DNA of 20,672 nt, taken from Paulinella micropora (lineage: Eukaryota; Cercozoa; Imbricatea; Euglyphida). Positions within the stretch are counted from its first letter, which is position 1, and every line of letters begins with the position of its first letter. The stretch spans positions 536,801-557,472 of the forward strand of contig BJOX01000082.1 in the NCBI GenBank assembly GCA_009731375.1, given 5' to 3'. A program made the translations under genes and the position numbers. Below, in pieces: positions 9,031 through 18,287 of the stretch. A model generated the notes under the pieces. It worked only from the letters and a program-made list of their open reading frames with translations. It had not been told where the DNA came from and made no database searches.

Positions 9031-10636
9031 GTGTGAGGATGTGTAAAATAACATAGCAGAACGTAACATGACATAACGTAACGTAACATAACGTATCATA
9101 ACATAACATAACGTAACATAACGTAACATAACGTAACATAACGTAACATAACATAACATAACATAACGTAACATAACGTAACATAACGTAACATAACGTA
9201 ACATAACGTAACATAACGTAACATAACGTAATATAACGTAACATAACATAACATAACGTAACATAACATAACATAACGTAACATAACGTAACATATGTCA
9301 TACACATACATAATATGGTATACATGTGTTACGTTACGTTACGTTATGTTACGTTATGTTACGTTATGTTACGTTATGTTATGTTATGTTATGTTACGTT
9401 ATGTTACGTTATGTTACGTTATGTTATGTTATGTTACGTTACGTTATGTTATGTTATGTTATGTTACGTTATGTTACGTTATGTTACGTTATGTTACGTC
9501 ATGTTATGTTACGTTACGTTACGTTACGTTATGTTACGTTATGTCACGTTATGTTACGTTATGTTATGTTACGTTATGTCACATTATGTTACGTTATGTT
9601 ACGTTATGTTATGTTATGTTATGTTACGTTATGTTACGTTATGTTACGTTATGTTATGTTGTGTTATGTTACGTTATGTTACGTTATGTTATGTTATGTT
9701 ATGTTATGTTATTTTAAGTATGTTATGTTATGTTATATCATGTTATGTATTGTCGTGTAAGGTCATGTAAGGTCATGTGATGTCATGTGATGTAATGTAA
9801 TGTAATGTAATGTCATGTCATGTCATGTCATGCATGTAATGTAGTCTAATGTAATGTAATGTAATGTAATGTAATGTAATGTAATGTAATGTAATGTAAT
9901 TTAATGTAATGTAATCTAATGTAATGTGATGTGATGTAAAGTGATGTAATGTAATGTAATGTGATGTGATGTAATGTAATGTCATGTCATGTCATGTCAT
10001 GTAATTTAATGTAATGTCATGTCATGTAATGTCATGTCATCTAATGTCATGTAATGTAATGTGTAATGTCATGTCATGTCATGTAATGTAATGTAATGTA
10101 ATGTGATCTCATGTAATGTCATGTAAATGTAATGTGATGTAATGTGATGTAATGTCAGGTAATGTAATGTAATATAATGTAATATAATGTCATGTAATGT
10201 AATGTAATGTAATGTAATGTAATGTAATGTAATGTAATGTGATGTGTAATATAATGTCATGTGATGTAATGTAATTAATGTAATGTAATGTGATGTAATG
10301 TGATGTAATATGATGTCATGTAATGTGATGTAATGTAATGTAATGTAATGTAATGTCATGTCATGTCATGTAATGTAATGTGTAATGTCATGTAATGTAA
10401 TGTAATGTAATGTAATGTAATGTAATGTAATGTAATGTAATGTGATCTCATGTAATGTCATGTAAATGTAATGTAATGTAATGTAATATAATGTAATATA
10501 ATATAATGTCATGTAATGTCATGCGATGTAATGTAATGTAATGTAATGTCATGTAATGTAATATAATGTCATGTGATGTCATGTAATGTAATATAATGTA
10601 ATATAATATAATGTAATGTAATCTAATGTGATGCAG
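9031..10636 (+). repeat. Gene A intron made of pentanucleotide-type arrays with a large palindrome
   Basis: From GTGTGAGG to GTGATGCAG. Bases 9050-9298 are AACAT/AACGT units. A short spacer follows (about 9299-9325). Then 9326-9715 are the complementary GTTAT/GTTAC units, giving inverted arms of about 250 and 390 bp. From about 9716 to 10630 the unit becomes AATGT with CATGT and GATGT variants. No coding sequence; frames here (CYVMLRYVTL and the like) are artefacts. Confidence 0.85.
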
Positions 10637-10668
10637 GACGCGGCGCGGCCAGGCAGGTTGCTTTGGAG
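10637..10668 (+). CDS. Gene A exon: ankyrin repeat, second part, 32 nt
   Basis: A GC-rich island between AATGT repeats and (GTAT)n, after TGATGCAG and before GGAG/GTATGT. It enters at phase 1 and leaves at phase 0, agreeing with both neighbours. It reads RGAARQVALE after the split glycine, giving ILAQPGRGAARQVALE, the second half of an ankyrin repeat. Base composition is unlike the surrounding repeat. Confidence 0.58.
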
Positions 10669-11016
10669 GTATGTATGTATGTATGTATGTATGTATGTAT
10701 GTATGTATGTATGTATGTGTGTGTGTGTATGTACGTATGTATGTATGTATGTATGTATGTATGTATGTATGCATCCATGCATGTATGCATGCATCCATGC
10801 ATGTATGTATGCATGCATGTATGTATGTATGCATGCATGTATGTATGTATGTATGCATGTATATATGTATGTATGCATGCATGCATGATGCATGCATGTA
10901 TGTATGTATGTATGTATGCATGTATGTATGTATGTATGTATGTATGCGTGCATGCATGCAATGCATGCATGCATGTATGTGTATGTATATATGAATGAAT
11001 GAATGAATATACTTAG
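10669..11016 (+). repeat. (GTAT)n / (GCAT)n array forming a complete gene A intron
   Basis: 348 bp, from the donor GTATGTATGT to AATATACTTAG. The array is GTAT with GTGT and GCAT/CCAT variants and a short (GAAT)n near the end. As at 6704-6843, the repeat unit is also the 5' splice-site sequence. Confidence 0.7.
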
Positions 11017-11052
11017 GTGATTGAACGGGAAAAGCAGCGTGTGCAAGCTGAC
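11017..11052 (+). CDS. Gene A exon: charged helix after the ankyrin repeat, 36 nt or longer
   Basis: After ATACTTAG, phase 0, reading VIEREKQRVQAD, a charged helix continuing QVALE from the previous exon. A donor at GAC/GTAACT would end it in phase 0. The frame also runs on through a long (TTC)n poly-Ser stretch to a stop at 11358, so a terminal exon with poly-serine is possible; I prefer the donor because the TTC array looks like intron repeat. The next phase-compatible exon was not identified. Confidence 0.45.
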
Positions 11053-11079
11053 GTAACTTACCTCACCATTCCGCCGACG

Positions 11080-11312
11080 TCTTCTTCTTCTTCTTCTTCT
11101 TCTTCTTCTTCTTCTTCTTCTTCTTCTTCTTCTTCTATTCCTCCTCCTCCTCCCTCTCCTCTTTCTTCTTCTTCTTCTTCTTCTTCTTCTTCTTCTTCTT
11201 CTTCTTCGTCTTCTTCTTCTTCGTCTTCTTCTTCTACTCCTGTGAGTCTTGTTTCTTCTTCTTCTTCTTCTTCTTCTTCTTCTTCTTCTTCTTCTTCTTC
11301 TTCTTCTTCTTC
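11080..11312. repeat. (TTC)n array with CCT and GTC interruptions
   Basis: Pyrimidine tract of TTC repeats interrupted by TATTCCTCCTCC (about 11135-11160) and ACTCCTGTGAGTCTTG (about 11234-11250). Probably intronic in gene A. Poly-Ser or poly-Glu frames are artefacts unless the exon at 11017 reads through. Confidence 0.9.
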
Positions 11313-11398
11313 GGACACACAAGCATCACACAAACACTTGGCACGATCAAAAGGCTAGCAGAGAGAAAAATCCTGATAATTTTATTCCAGATAGGTAG

Positions 11399-11497
11399 GT
11401 AGATATGTGCGTGATTTAGTGAGATGGACCCACTACGTTTTCAATGTTATAATCTGGGGAATGAAGACATCCAGATTACTACAGTACGTTCGAATAG
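11399..11497 (+). CDS. Weak candidate exon, 99 nt
   Basis: Between GATAGGTAG and ATAG/GTATGT (a strong donor). In the only open frame (phase 1 in, phase 1 out) it reads RYVRDLVRWTHYVF and continues with WGMKTSRLLQYVRI. It could belong downstream in gene A, but the exon at 11017-11052 ends in phase 0, so a linking exon would be needed. No family recognised. Confidence 0.3.
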
Positions 11498-11532
11498 GTA
11501 TGTACATGTTCATTTAATTTTCTTTGATTACT

Positions 11533-11549
11533 TAGTTGTAGTAGCAGTT

Positions 11550-11621
<72 letters not shown>

Positions 11622-11708
11622 CTCAGATTCTACGGGTTGCAAGTATTTTATTAAAACAGTGTTCGCGTAAGTGGTAGTAGTAGCAGTAGTAGTAGTAGTA
11701 GTAGTACT

Positions 11709-11779
<71 letters not shown>

Positions 11780-11780
11780 A

Positions 11781-11836
<56 letters not shown>

Positions 11837-11880
11837 ACTTAGTAGTAGTAGCAGCAGCAGTAGCTGCTGTAGCAGTAATA
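11533..11880. repeat. (GTA)n arrays, with a small candidate exon inside
   Basis: GTA repeat at about 11533-11620 and 11672-11880, later with GCA units. Between them 11627-11666 (40 nt) follows ACTCAG and precedes GC/GTAAGT. In phase 1, matching 11497, it reads STGCKYFIKTVF. That pairing of phases is suggestive only. A good donor sequence (TGT/GTAAGT) is also present at 11912. Confidence 0.75.
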
Positions 11881-13772
11881 CCAACCATAATTCATGTTCC
11901 TCGTAAAATCCTGTGTAAGTGCCAGGAATACCAGGATTCCACAGCCTCCCGGGATTTAGCAGGAATTCACTAGGATTTGCCAGGATTTGTTATATAATAA
12001 AACTTTGGTTTGAATGAGATATCGACAAACCTTTTTCGAGTCGAAGAATATTACTGTCCATGGAAAAACTACCACACGACTCTTAGAGGCACTGATGAAC
12101 GGAAAACTTGAAATACAATAATTGGTAAAAAGGTGACTAGTGCCACCAGTTGTTAGATCTGAATATAGCTTAATATCGTTGAAGGGATGAATCATTTTAC
12201 CTATCAATATTATGACTGGTGACCGGGGAAAGCGGTCTAATTTTTAAAAGAAATAAAGTTTCAGATATGGGAAAAAAGGCAATAGTTAACATTTTCTAAA
12301 AAGCTAACCGGTAAAGGGAAATAAAATGATCTGTTAACGGCAGTTGAAAACGTAACAACTACAAGTTATGACATTTGATAAATAAATGGAAAAATGAAGT
12401 AACGGAACTAAAAATAGAATTGTAAACTTGAAGTAAAAACTCAGCTGAAGAACGTTTAACATAGTATTAATGTTTCGGTCCGGTACGGTATTCATTTCGA
12501 TACCAGGACTCCCGATGCAGCCAATTATTGGTTGATTATTAATAAAACGACCTTGACACCTGGTTTGTTTTCATAGTTCGCTTAAATATGACAGAATTAT
12601 TTAATACAAACAAAGTATTGCTAATATTGCCACTTCAACAATCACCAAGATCCACAAATGTGTTTTTAAACCACAAATGTGGATTGCCGGGTCAAGGGTT
12701 AAATTAATATTGACCATACTGGCTAGCGTCCGGAATGTACAATGATGAAATTTGGTGCGGGCCGGACTGGTGATGTGGAATAAATATATCACAACAAAAT
12801 ATATAATCGATAAATATGGCAACATATATGATCGGTAATACTCCCCCTTTGTGCATCATAAATATGAACAGTATGGTTAATTAGTAAAGCGATAGTGCAA
12901 TCGGGTAGTGGCTATTAGGGGCGACTACTTGAATCAATAATCACCGCTTGAGTGTCGCACTTTCGCAGTGATGATTAAAACAGAAGTAACTATTATTATC
13001 CACTTTTACAGTAATCATTTAGAAGTGATAAGGGGTATTACGACTAATGATCACTGCCCATTAACGAATTGAAAGCCAACATTGGCAAGGTCCCAGTCAC
13101 ATGTCAAGCACGTGGTATCCTGGCGCAGATTAAATCCAAACGTGGCTGGCACATGCACGTATATTTTTGCATAAATTGTCCATCCTGCGACCCACTCTCG
13201 TACAGTTTGTGTGTTGTATGGTCGGCGCAGCATGTCGCAGCACGGGAGTCCATCGTCCGCCAGGATCACCGTACTGCCCTAAGACCATCAGAGAACCGCG
13301 AGTGAATACATAACTTAGCAAGAACCGAACAACAGCAAACTAAAAACTGGAATCAGCGTACCACCCTGACCCCTACCGTGGACGTACAAATTTACACAGG
13401 CACTCAAGCTTAACATGACCCCCACCAGGGGGGATCTAAAGGCAAGGCAAGATACAACTTTGCTGAACATGTCCTTAAAAAAGGCTGGGTCTTGAGCTGT
13501 TGAAAGAGGCGTTCAAAATCACAGTTACGCTCAAGATCGGTTGAGAAAACGACAGAATAAGATTGGCTTCCTTTGCTTGCTGGTTGGCAGTAAAAGAAAT
13601 TTCGCGTGGATGGTGCATGCGCGGGCTTCAAAGGTCTTGCATTTTCGAAAATCAATTTCAGTCATGCGGGAATAGCGATGCATCCTATCTATCTATCCCG
13701 TTATCACAAAATCGCTTCTCATCCTTACAAGGACAAAGTTGCAAGACAACATAGGTACCTTTGTTTAAGTCT
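11881..13772. other. About 1.9 kb with no supported gene
   Basis: Ordinary-complexity, rather AT-rich DNA. It contains short CAGGATT-like repeats at about 11920-11985, an AATAAA at 11996-12001, the doubled motif CCACAAATGTG at 12652 and 12671, and an imperfect inverted pair GCAGTGATGATTA (12965) / CTAATGATCACTGC (13044). Frames of 60-82 codons around 13051-13305 and 13410-13655 occur on both strands with no clear splice or family support. Probably intergenic or untranslated. Confidence 0.5.
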
Positions 13773-13884
13773 TCAGCACGGTGCATTTGAGAGATCCGAT
13801 ATTTCTGTAAGGTTTAAATTTGGCCCGATTCTGAGATTCGAACATAAGGCGACCGTAGCTCCAGTCGCCGAATTTACTCGGTTC
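13773..13884 (-). CDS. Gene B exon 9 (last): end of beta-propeller-like region
   Basis: 112 nt, entering at phase 2 after TTAAATTTGATAG and ending at a TGA stop. Joined to exon 8 it reads V-NRVNSATGATVALCSNL, the xxRVNSATGATxxL pattern typical of beta-propeller blades (compare LYRVDPATGAATLVG, from memory). A longer alternative starting at 13922 reads ADVVPCVFKFDRN but does not match the phase of exon 8. The stop gives a joined protein of 1081 residues. A further donor before the stop is weak, so this is taken as the terminal exon. Confidence 0.5.
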
Positions 13885-14045
13885 CTATCAAATTTAAACA
13901 CACAGGGCACCACGTCAGCTGAGCAAGCATCATTGTGACAACAAAATAAATAGAGAAATATGTATATATATATATACATAAAAGAAAACCGAATCAGCTG
14001 CATTATTAGTACCACACACACGCACAGATATGATAGTGAACTTAC

Positions 14046-14123
14046 ACAGCGGCTGATCCAAATACGGAGTTGAATAGAACCGACGGCGCAGAGTCTGAAG
14101 GAGTTGCGAAACCTATCTGTGTA
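14046..14123 (-). CDS. Gene B exon 8: beta-propeller-like blade
   Basis: 78 nt, phase 2 to phase 2, with acceptor GTGTCTTCTGTAG and strong donor GT/GTAAGT. It reads TQIGFATPSDSAPS followed by VLFNSVFGSAA. The first codon is completed by exon 7 (GG plus T gives Gly). Confidence 0.55.
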
Positions 14124-14229
14124 CTACAGAAGACACGCAAACTAAGCTGTAGAATTTTCATACACAAACCAGATAGTATGCGGTGTTCGTTCATTTTCAA
14201 AGTAACGAAAAGGGAAGGGGATCACTTAC

Positions 14230-14560
14230 CCCGCAGCGCCGCTACTGCCACCAACATTGGCGATTAGCGTGCAATTTGTGGTGTTACTGGGGAAACCCGA
14301 AACGCTGTATTTCGCCAAAAATGCGCTGCCACTGCCACCGGTGGGAGGAGCAGTCCCCGCAACCCACAATATCTCGTTGATTTCATCATATGCTAGTTCA
14401 CCGCCGAAGTTAACAGCAGTTGGTCCTCTCAGATTTTTACACCAGATGCCGGTGGAACCATCGAACACATTGTAGTAAAAAAGGTCTCGGGAAGATCCAC
14501 CAGTACCAGAACCACCCAACCCGTAGACATAAAACCCGCCAACATAAGGACGCAGAGGAT
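14230..14560 (-). CDS. Gene B exon 7: main beta-propeller-like exon
   Basis: 331 nt, phase 1 to phase 2, with acceptor GCTGCGCCTGTCAG and a near-perfect donor GG/GTAAGT. It contains two repeats of blade type: YVGGFYVYGLGG followed by DLFYYNVFDGSTGIW, and ELAYDEINEILWVAGT followed by SAFLAKYSVSG. The order (V/A)xG, a Gly-rich loop, DxFxxxxD/S-xxG, then an aromatic is that of SBBP-like beta-propeller repeats (family recalled, not searched). One N-glycosylation motif (NTT) and paired cysteines are present, as expected for a secreted protein. Confidence 0.65.
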
Positions 14561-14741
14561 CTGACAGGCGCAGCAGATCCAAGACATAGTACGAAATTTT
14601 AGAGATGCAGGGTCAGTAATGGCGTTTGGCGTTTGCATTCCTATTGAGTTTGTAGAAAATCATATGTACGCAGTAATGATAGCAATCAACAACATAACAC
14701 AGGGCAATATATACATATATATAGACGCAAGAAGGTGCTAC

Positions 14742-14823
14742 TTAGTACAGAGGGACCAGGAATGAAAGTGGCACCTCCCGCAATGCTAACAGCTGAGGGC
14801 ATGAAGTTCAAGGTTTTAAGTTG
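14742..14823 (-). CDS. Gene B exon 6: propeller strand
   Basis: 82 nt, phase 0 to phase 1, after the acceptor GTGCATGGTGTTCTAG. It reads QLKTLNFMPSAVSIAGG followed by ATFIPGPSVL. The donor A/GTAGCA is moderate; GTACTA six bases upstream is an alternative but would break the phase of exon 7. Confidence 0.5.
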
Positions 14824-14962
14824 CTAGAACACCATGCACAACAAAGAGGTTGAATGAAACACAAGGCAGAAAAAAAATCGCTCAAACGAACCACTCTCAC
14901 ATCATAACATATTAGATAGAGTGAAGCATGATATTTATTGCGAGTGTGTGCGAATATGCGAC

Positions 14963-15035
14963 CGTAGCAGCAGCGTTGCCGATAATGTATTTGAAAAGCA
15001 CCGCGCCGTTCACATAGTAAGCAGTCTGCGTGCAA
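14963..15035 (-). CDS. Gene B exon 5: propeller strand
   Basis: 73 nt, phase 2 to phase 0, after CACCTGTTGTTATAG. It reads CTQTAYYVNGAVLFKYIIG followed by NAAAT. Joined to exon 4 it gives NGLAYDS-CTQTAYYVNG, a close match to the propeller pattern NGLAYDxxxxxLYYVxG. The donor (ACG/GTCGCA) is weak, but phase and motif agree, and an in-frame stop follows soon after. Confidence 0.52.
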
Positions 15036-15178
15036 CTATAACAACAGGTGCATAAACACTATTGATCCCGGGCTTTTCCCTCCTTGTGACGTCCAAAGCG
15101 CATGCTGTGGCAGTGCATCACGAAATGGTTTGAGGCGTCGGGTCCAAGAATGAATCGTTTGAGCACAAGATATCAGAC

Positions 15179-15219
15179 CTGTCATACGCCAATCCATTCA
15201 AGTTGTTATTCACATTCAC
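15179..15219 (-). CDS. Gene B exon 4: NGLAYD motif
   Basis: 41 nt, phase 0 to phase 2, after GGTTGGCTTGCTCCAG and before AG/GTCTGA. It reads VNVNNNLNGLAYD. NGLAYD is a hallmark of several secreted beta-propeller families. Confidence 0.55.
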
Positions 15220-15303
15220 CTGGAGCAAGCCAACCCATTCGCATCATATGTGTTTTGAGGATTCAGCCAGAATGATTCAGCAATCCCCACAAACAATACG
15301 TAC

Positions 15304-15344
15304 CACCCCCGTATTGAAGAGCGAAGTAATCGAACAGGGACCCA
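15304..15344 (-). CDS. Gene B exon 3: propeller linker
   Basis: 41 nt, phase 1 to phase 0, after GGATGTTGACAG and before GTG/GTACGT. It reads GPCSITSLFNTGV after a split valine codon. It is the only small exon found that bridges the phase-1 end of exon 2 and the phase-0 start of exon 4. Confidence 0.48.
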
Positions 15345-15439
15345 CTGTCAACATCCATCACAAATTAAAGCAACACGCAAAACCTCCAAGAGGATATCAA
15401 AGCACGACGAGGAGGCTGAGTGCTTCTGTGTAGGGTTAC

Positions 15440-15535
15440 CTGGATCACCGGTAGGGGCAGCTATATCGACTCGAGCCAACTGTCCCTGCAGTCTGTCGAG
15501 GACCAGCAAAGTGTACTTTTGGGAGCAAGTTATTC
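15440..15535 (-). CDS. Gene B exon 2: first propeller blade
   Basis: 96 nt, phase 1 at both ends, after the strong acceptor TGTGCGTATTGCTACAG and before CCAG/GTAACC. It reads ITCSQKYTLLVLDRLQG followed by QLARVDIAAPTGDP, again the xLxxxDRxxGxLxRVDxxxxTG pattern of a propeller blade. It is the first exon downstream of the long cysteine-rich exon, and the phase matches (GAA A plus GA). Confidence 0.6.
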
Positions 15536-15655
15536 CTGTAGCAATACGCACACGACACGCGCAGTATATGCATATAATGAAAACACGTCAGATCCCCCCC
15601 CCCACACGCACACACATGCAAAAGCATGCAGGAAAGTCTCCATTATGTTATGTTA

Positions 15656-15656
15656 T

Positions 15657-15689
<33 letters not shown>

Positions 15690-15690
15690 G
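15656..15690. repeat. (CA)n-(TA)n microsatellite in gene B intron 1
   Basis: A short ACAC/ATAT tract just downstream (on the minus strand) of the donor at 15729. The open frame of the cysteine-rich exon runs into it and ends in repeated Ile/Tyr and Cys/Val codons, which are not coding. Confidence 0.9.
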
Positions 15691-15729
15691 ATATATCATT
15701 GGAGTGAACGGATGAAATGAAATAGATAC

Positions 15730-18148
15730 TTTCACAGCAGGTGGCGGCGTTACATCCCGTGGCAGCACAGACCGCAGAGTCGATTCTGGTTTGGTTTTTA
15801 CAGGGGCAGTTGAAGTTCTTGTCTGCACACGTTGCTGCTTCACAGCATTTGGCTTCGGTGCAGCCCGTATTTGCGCAGGTAATCATATTTTGATTTGCTC
15901 GGAGTTTATTGCCGGGAGAAGTGCACGCATAAGGTTTGTCAGCACACGTCTTCGGCTCGCAGCACGTAGCATCGTTGCAACCAGCAAAGAGGCAAGTGAT
16001 ATCTGTTAGGTTTGGTCTCGGTTTCAAGTTGGTGTTCGAGCAGTTGTATGGCATACTGGGTGAGCCTGAGTCCTGGCAGGTCTGTGCTTTGCAGCATTTG
16101 TTTTCAGTACAGCCCTGGCCAGTCGTGTCGCAGGTAACCATGCTCGGAGTGTCCACGGGTCGGTGTATATTTAGGTTGCACTGGTAAGGTTTGTCAGCAC
16201 ACGTCTTCGGCTCGCAGCACGTAGCATCGTTGCAACCAGCAAAGAGGCAAGTGATATCTGTTAGGTTTGGTCTCGGTTTCAAGTTGGTGTTCGAGCAGTT
16301 GTATGGCATACTGGGTGAGCCTGAGTCCTGGCAGGTCTGTGCTTTGCAGCATTTGTTTTCAGTACAGCCCTGGCCAGTCGTGTCGCAGGTAACCATGCTC
16401 GGAGTGTCCACGGGTCGGTGTATATTTAGGTTGCACTGGTAAGGTTTGTCAGCACACGTCTTCGGCTCGCAGCACGTAGCATCGTTGCAACCAGCAAAGA
16501 GGCAAGTGATATCTGTTAGGTTTGGTCTCGGTTTCAAGTTGGTGTTCGAGCAGTTGTATGGCATACTGGGTGAGCCTGAGTCCTGGCAGGTCTGTGCTTG
16601 GCAGCATTTGTTTTCAGTACAGCCGATTGCGGGCGGGGGAGTCGTGTCGCAGGTAACCATGTTCGGAGCGCTCACGTTTCTGTGAATAGTTTGGTTGCAC
16701 GGGTAAGGATCGTCAGCACACGTCTTCGGCTCGCAGCACGTAGCATCGTTGCAGCCAGTCGTGAAGTCACAAGTGATCCCTACTGAGCTGACTCTCTGCT
16801 TCAAGTTGCCGTTCAAGCAGCCGTATTGCCCACCGGATAAGCCTGAATCCTGGCAGGTCTGTGCTCTGCAACACTTTGCTTCAGTACAGCCCTGGCCAGT
16901 CGTGTCGCAGGTAACCATGTTCGGAGCGCTCACGTTTCTGTGAATAGTTTGGTTGCACGGGTAAGGATCGTCAGCACACGTCTTCGGCTCGCAGCACGTA
17001 GCATCGTTGCAGCCATTGAAGTCACAACTGATCCCTACTGAGCTGACTCTTGGCTTCAAGTTGCCGTTCAAGCAGAGGTATTGCATACTGGGTGAGCCTG
17101 AGTCCTGGCAGGTCTGTGCTTGGCAGCATTTGTTTTCAGTACAGCCGATTGCGGGCGGGGGAGTCGTGTCGCAGGTAACCATGTTCGGAGCGCTCACGTT
17201 TCTGTGAATAGTTTGGTTGCACGGGTAAGGATCGTCAGCACACGTCTTCGGCTCGCAGCACGTAGCATCGTTGCAGCCAGTCGTGAAGTCACAAGTGATC
17301 CCTACTGAGCTGACTCTTGGCTTCAAGTTGCCGTTCAAGCAGCCGTATTGCCCACCGGATAAGCCTGAATCCTGGCAGGTCTGTGCTCTGCAACACTTTG
17401 CTTCAGTACAGCCCTGGCCAGTCGTGTCGCAGGTAACCATGTTCGGAGCGCTCACGTTTCTGTGAATAGTTTGGTTGCACGGGTAAGGATCGTCAGCACA
17501 CGTCTTCGGCTCGCAGCACGTAGCATCGTTGCAGCCATTGAAGTCACAATTGATCCCTGCTGAGCTGACTCTTGGCTTCAAGTTGCCGTTCAAGCAGTTG
17601 TATGGCATACTGGGTGAGCCTGAGTCCTGGCAGGTCTGTGCTTGGCAGCATTTGTTTTCAGTACAGCCGATTGCGGGCGGGGGAGTCGTGTCGCAGGTAA
17701 CCATGTTCGGAGCGCTCACGTTTCTGTGAATAGTTTGGTTGCACGGGTAAGGATCGTCAGCACACGTCTTCGGCTCGCAGCACGTAGCATCGTTGCAGCC
17801 AGTCGTGAAGTCACAAGTGATCGATGCTGGAATTGATTTCAGCATTAAGTTGGGGTTCCGGCAAATGTAATTAGAGGAAGTACACGTCTTGCGTACACAG
17901 CAAACCGTCGCGTTGCAGCCGCTCAAGGGGCACTCAATTTCGCTGGCCGGTTGCTTGGGGTCCTGGATGGAGGCGTTGCACACAAATGTGTCGCAGAACA
18001 GGTTGCAGCACTTCTCGGCCGTGCATCCAGTCTCACCACAAACAATCATATCAGGGAAGGGTCTGCCCACCCACGGGGTCGGGCAGTTGTAGTTGTTGTT
18101 GCAATTGTAGTTGCAAATCATCGCTGCAGACAACGCACGAATACACAA
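15730..18148 (-). CDS. Gene B exon 1: secreted cysteine-rich protein with 19 six-Cys modules
   Basis: One uninterrupted exon of about 800 codons, open upstream to 18166. It holds 19 modules of 36-45 residues, each with six cysteines: TC, a single C, a single C, then GC-x4-CC. Two types alternate. Type A starts EPKTCADDPYPCNQTIHR and ends GCTENKCC; type B starts QAQTCQDSGSPS and ends GCNDATCC. N-glycosylation motifs (NQT, NVS, NLT) recur. All this fits a disulphide-rich secreted or wall/matrix protein; similar GCxxxxCC repeats occur in dinoflagellates and other algae (recalled). The exon leaves at TGTGAAA/GTATCT in phase 1, matching exon 2, which adds a beta-propeller-like domain. The start is uncertain. 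The first in-frame ATG is 18121, right after TTGTCTGCAG, which could be an acceptor. A signal-peptide-like stretch lies in another frame upstream (18130-18194). Confidence 0.82.
15936..16690 (-). repeat. Coding tandem repeat, 255-bp unit, about three copies
   Basis: Units starting at 15936, 16191 and 16446 repeat every 255 bp (85 codons, one A plus one B module). The first two appear identical base for base by eye. The spacing is a multiple of three, so copy-number change keeps the frame. Confidence 0.9.
16598..17850 (-). repeat. Coding higher-order repeat, 522-bp unit
   Basis: Blocks at about 16598, 17120 and 17642 repeat every 522 bp (174 codons), each made of two A-B dimers that differ: one A has TTPPPAIGCTENKCC, the other TTGQGCTEAKCC. 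The copies are nearly identical, with differences such as KQRVSS against KPRVSS. The dimer of dimers has been duplicated as a block. Confidence 0.85.
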
Positions 18149-18194
18149 CCGACGATAACCACACGATCACATAAATCTGTACTGTCGTGTGCAT
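18130..18194 (-). other. Possible signal-peptide start of gene B, out of frame
   Basis: ATG at 18194 opens MHTTVQIYVIVWLSSVVYSC, a convincing signal peptide (short polar start, hydrophobic core, small residues). It lies one base out of frame with the cysteine-rich exon. Either a short intron ending at the CAG before 18123 corrects the frame, or there is a one-base assembly error, or the resemblance is chance. An in-frame alternative further up starts at ATG 18287 (MHLPRTKHYNLIIITLRVIA), with a possible phase-1 donor G/GTTGTA. Confidence 0.3.
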
Positions 18195-18287
18195 ACAACC
18201 AAAGAAAATCTTTTCCCCATACATGAACGCTATGACTCGGAGAGTGATAATTATCAAATTGTAGTGCTTCGTTCTCGGCAAATGCAT

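Noticed and set aside
8860-9294. Minus-strand frame of 144 codons with RAGAGPASPQ
   Set aside because: Its non-repeat part is the hairpin at 8890-8956 and the complement of the plus-strand exon at 8998; the rest is pentamer repeat.
11053-11358. Poly-serine C-terminal extension of the exon at 11017
   Set aside because: Encoded by (TTC)n of the kind that fills introns here, and a donor-like GTAACT stands before it. Kept only as an alternative.
13051-13269. Minus-strand 72-codon frame (LADDGLPCCDMLRRPYN), considered as a Harbinger-type transposase fragment
   Set aside because: The similarity to GDSGYPxRPxL is too slight, the order of following residues does not fit, and the plus strand has an equally long frame.
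13826-13850. TGTTCGAATCTC on the minus strand as a tRNA B box
   Set aside because: It falls in the phase-consistent last exon of gene B, and there is no A box or acceptor stem around it.
14429-14638. Minus-strand 69-codon hydrophobic frame overlapping gene B exon 7
   Set aside because: A shifted frame over a better exon that has propeller motifs, a strong donor and matching phase.
15791-18092. Many plus-strand frames of 60-90 codons opposite the cysteine-rich exon
   Set aside because: Antisense shadows of the 255- and 522-bp coding repeats; they recur at exactly those periods.
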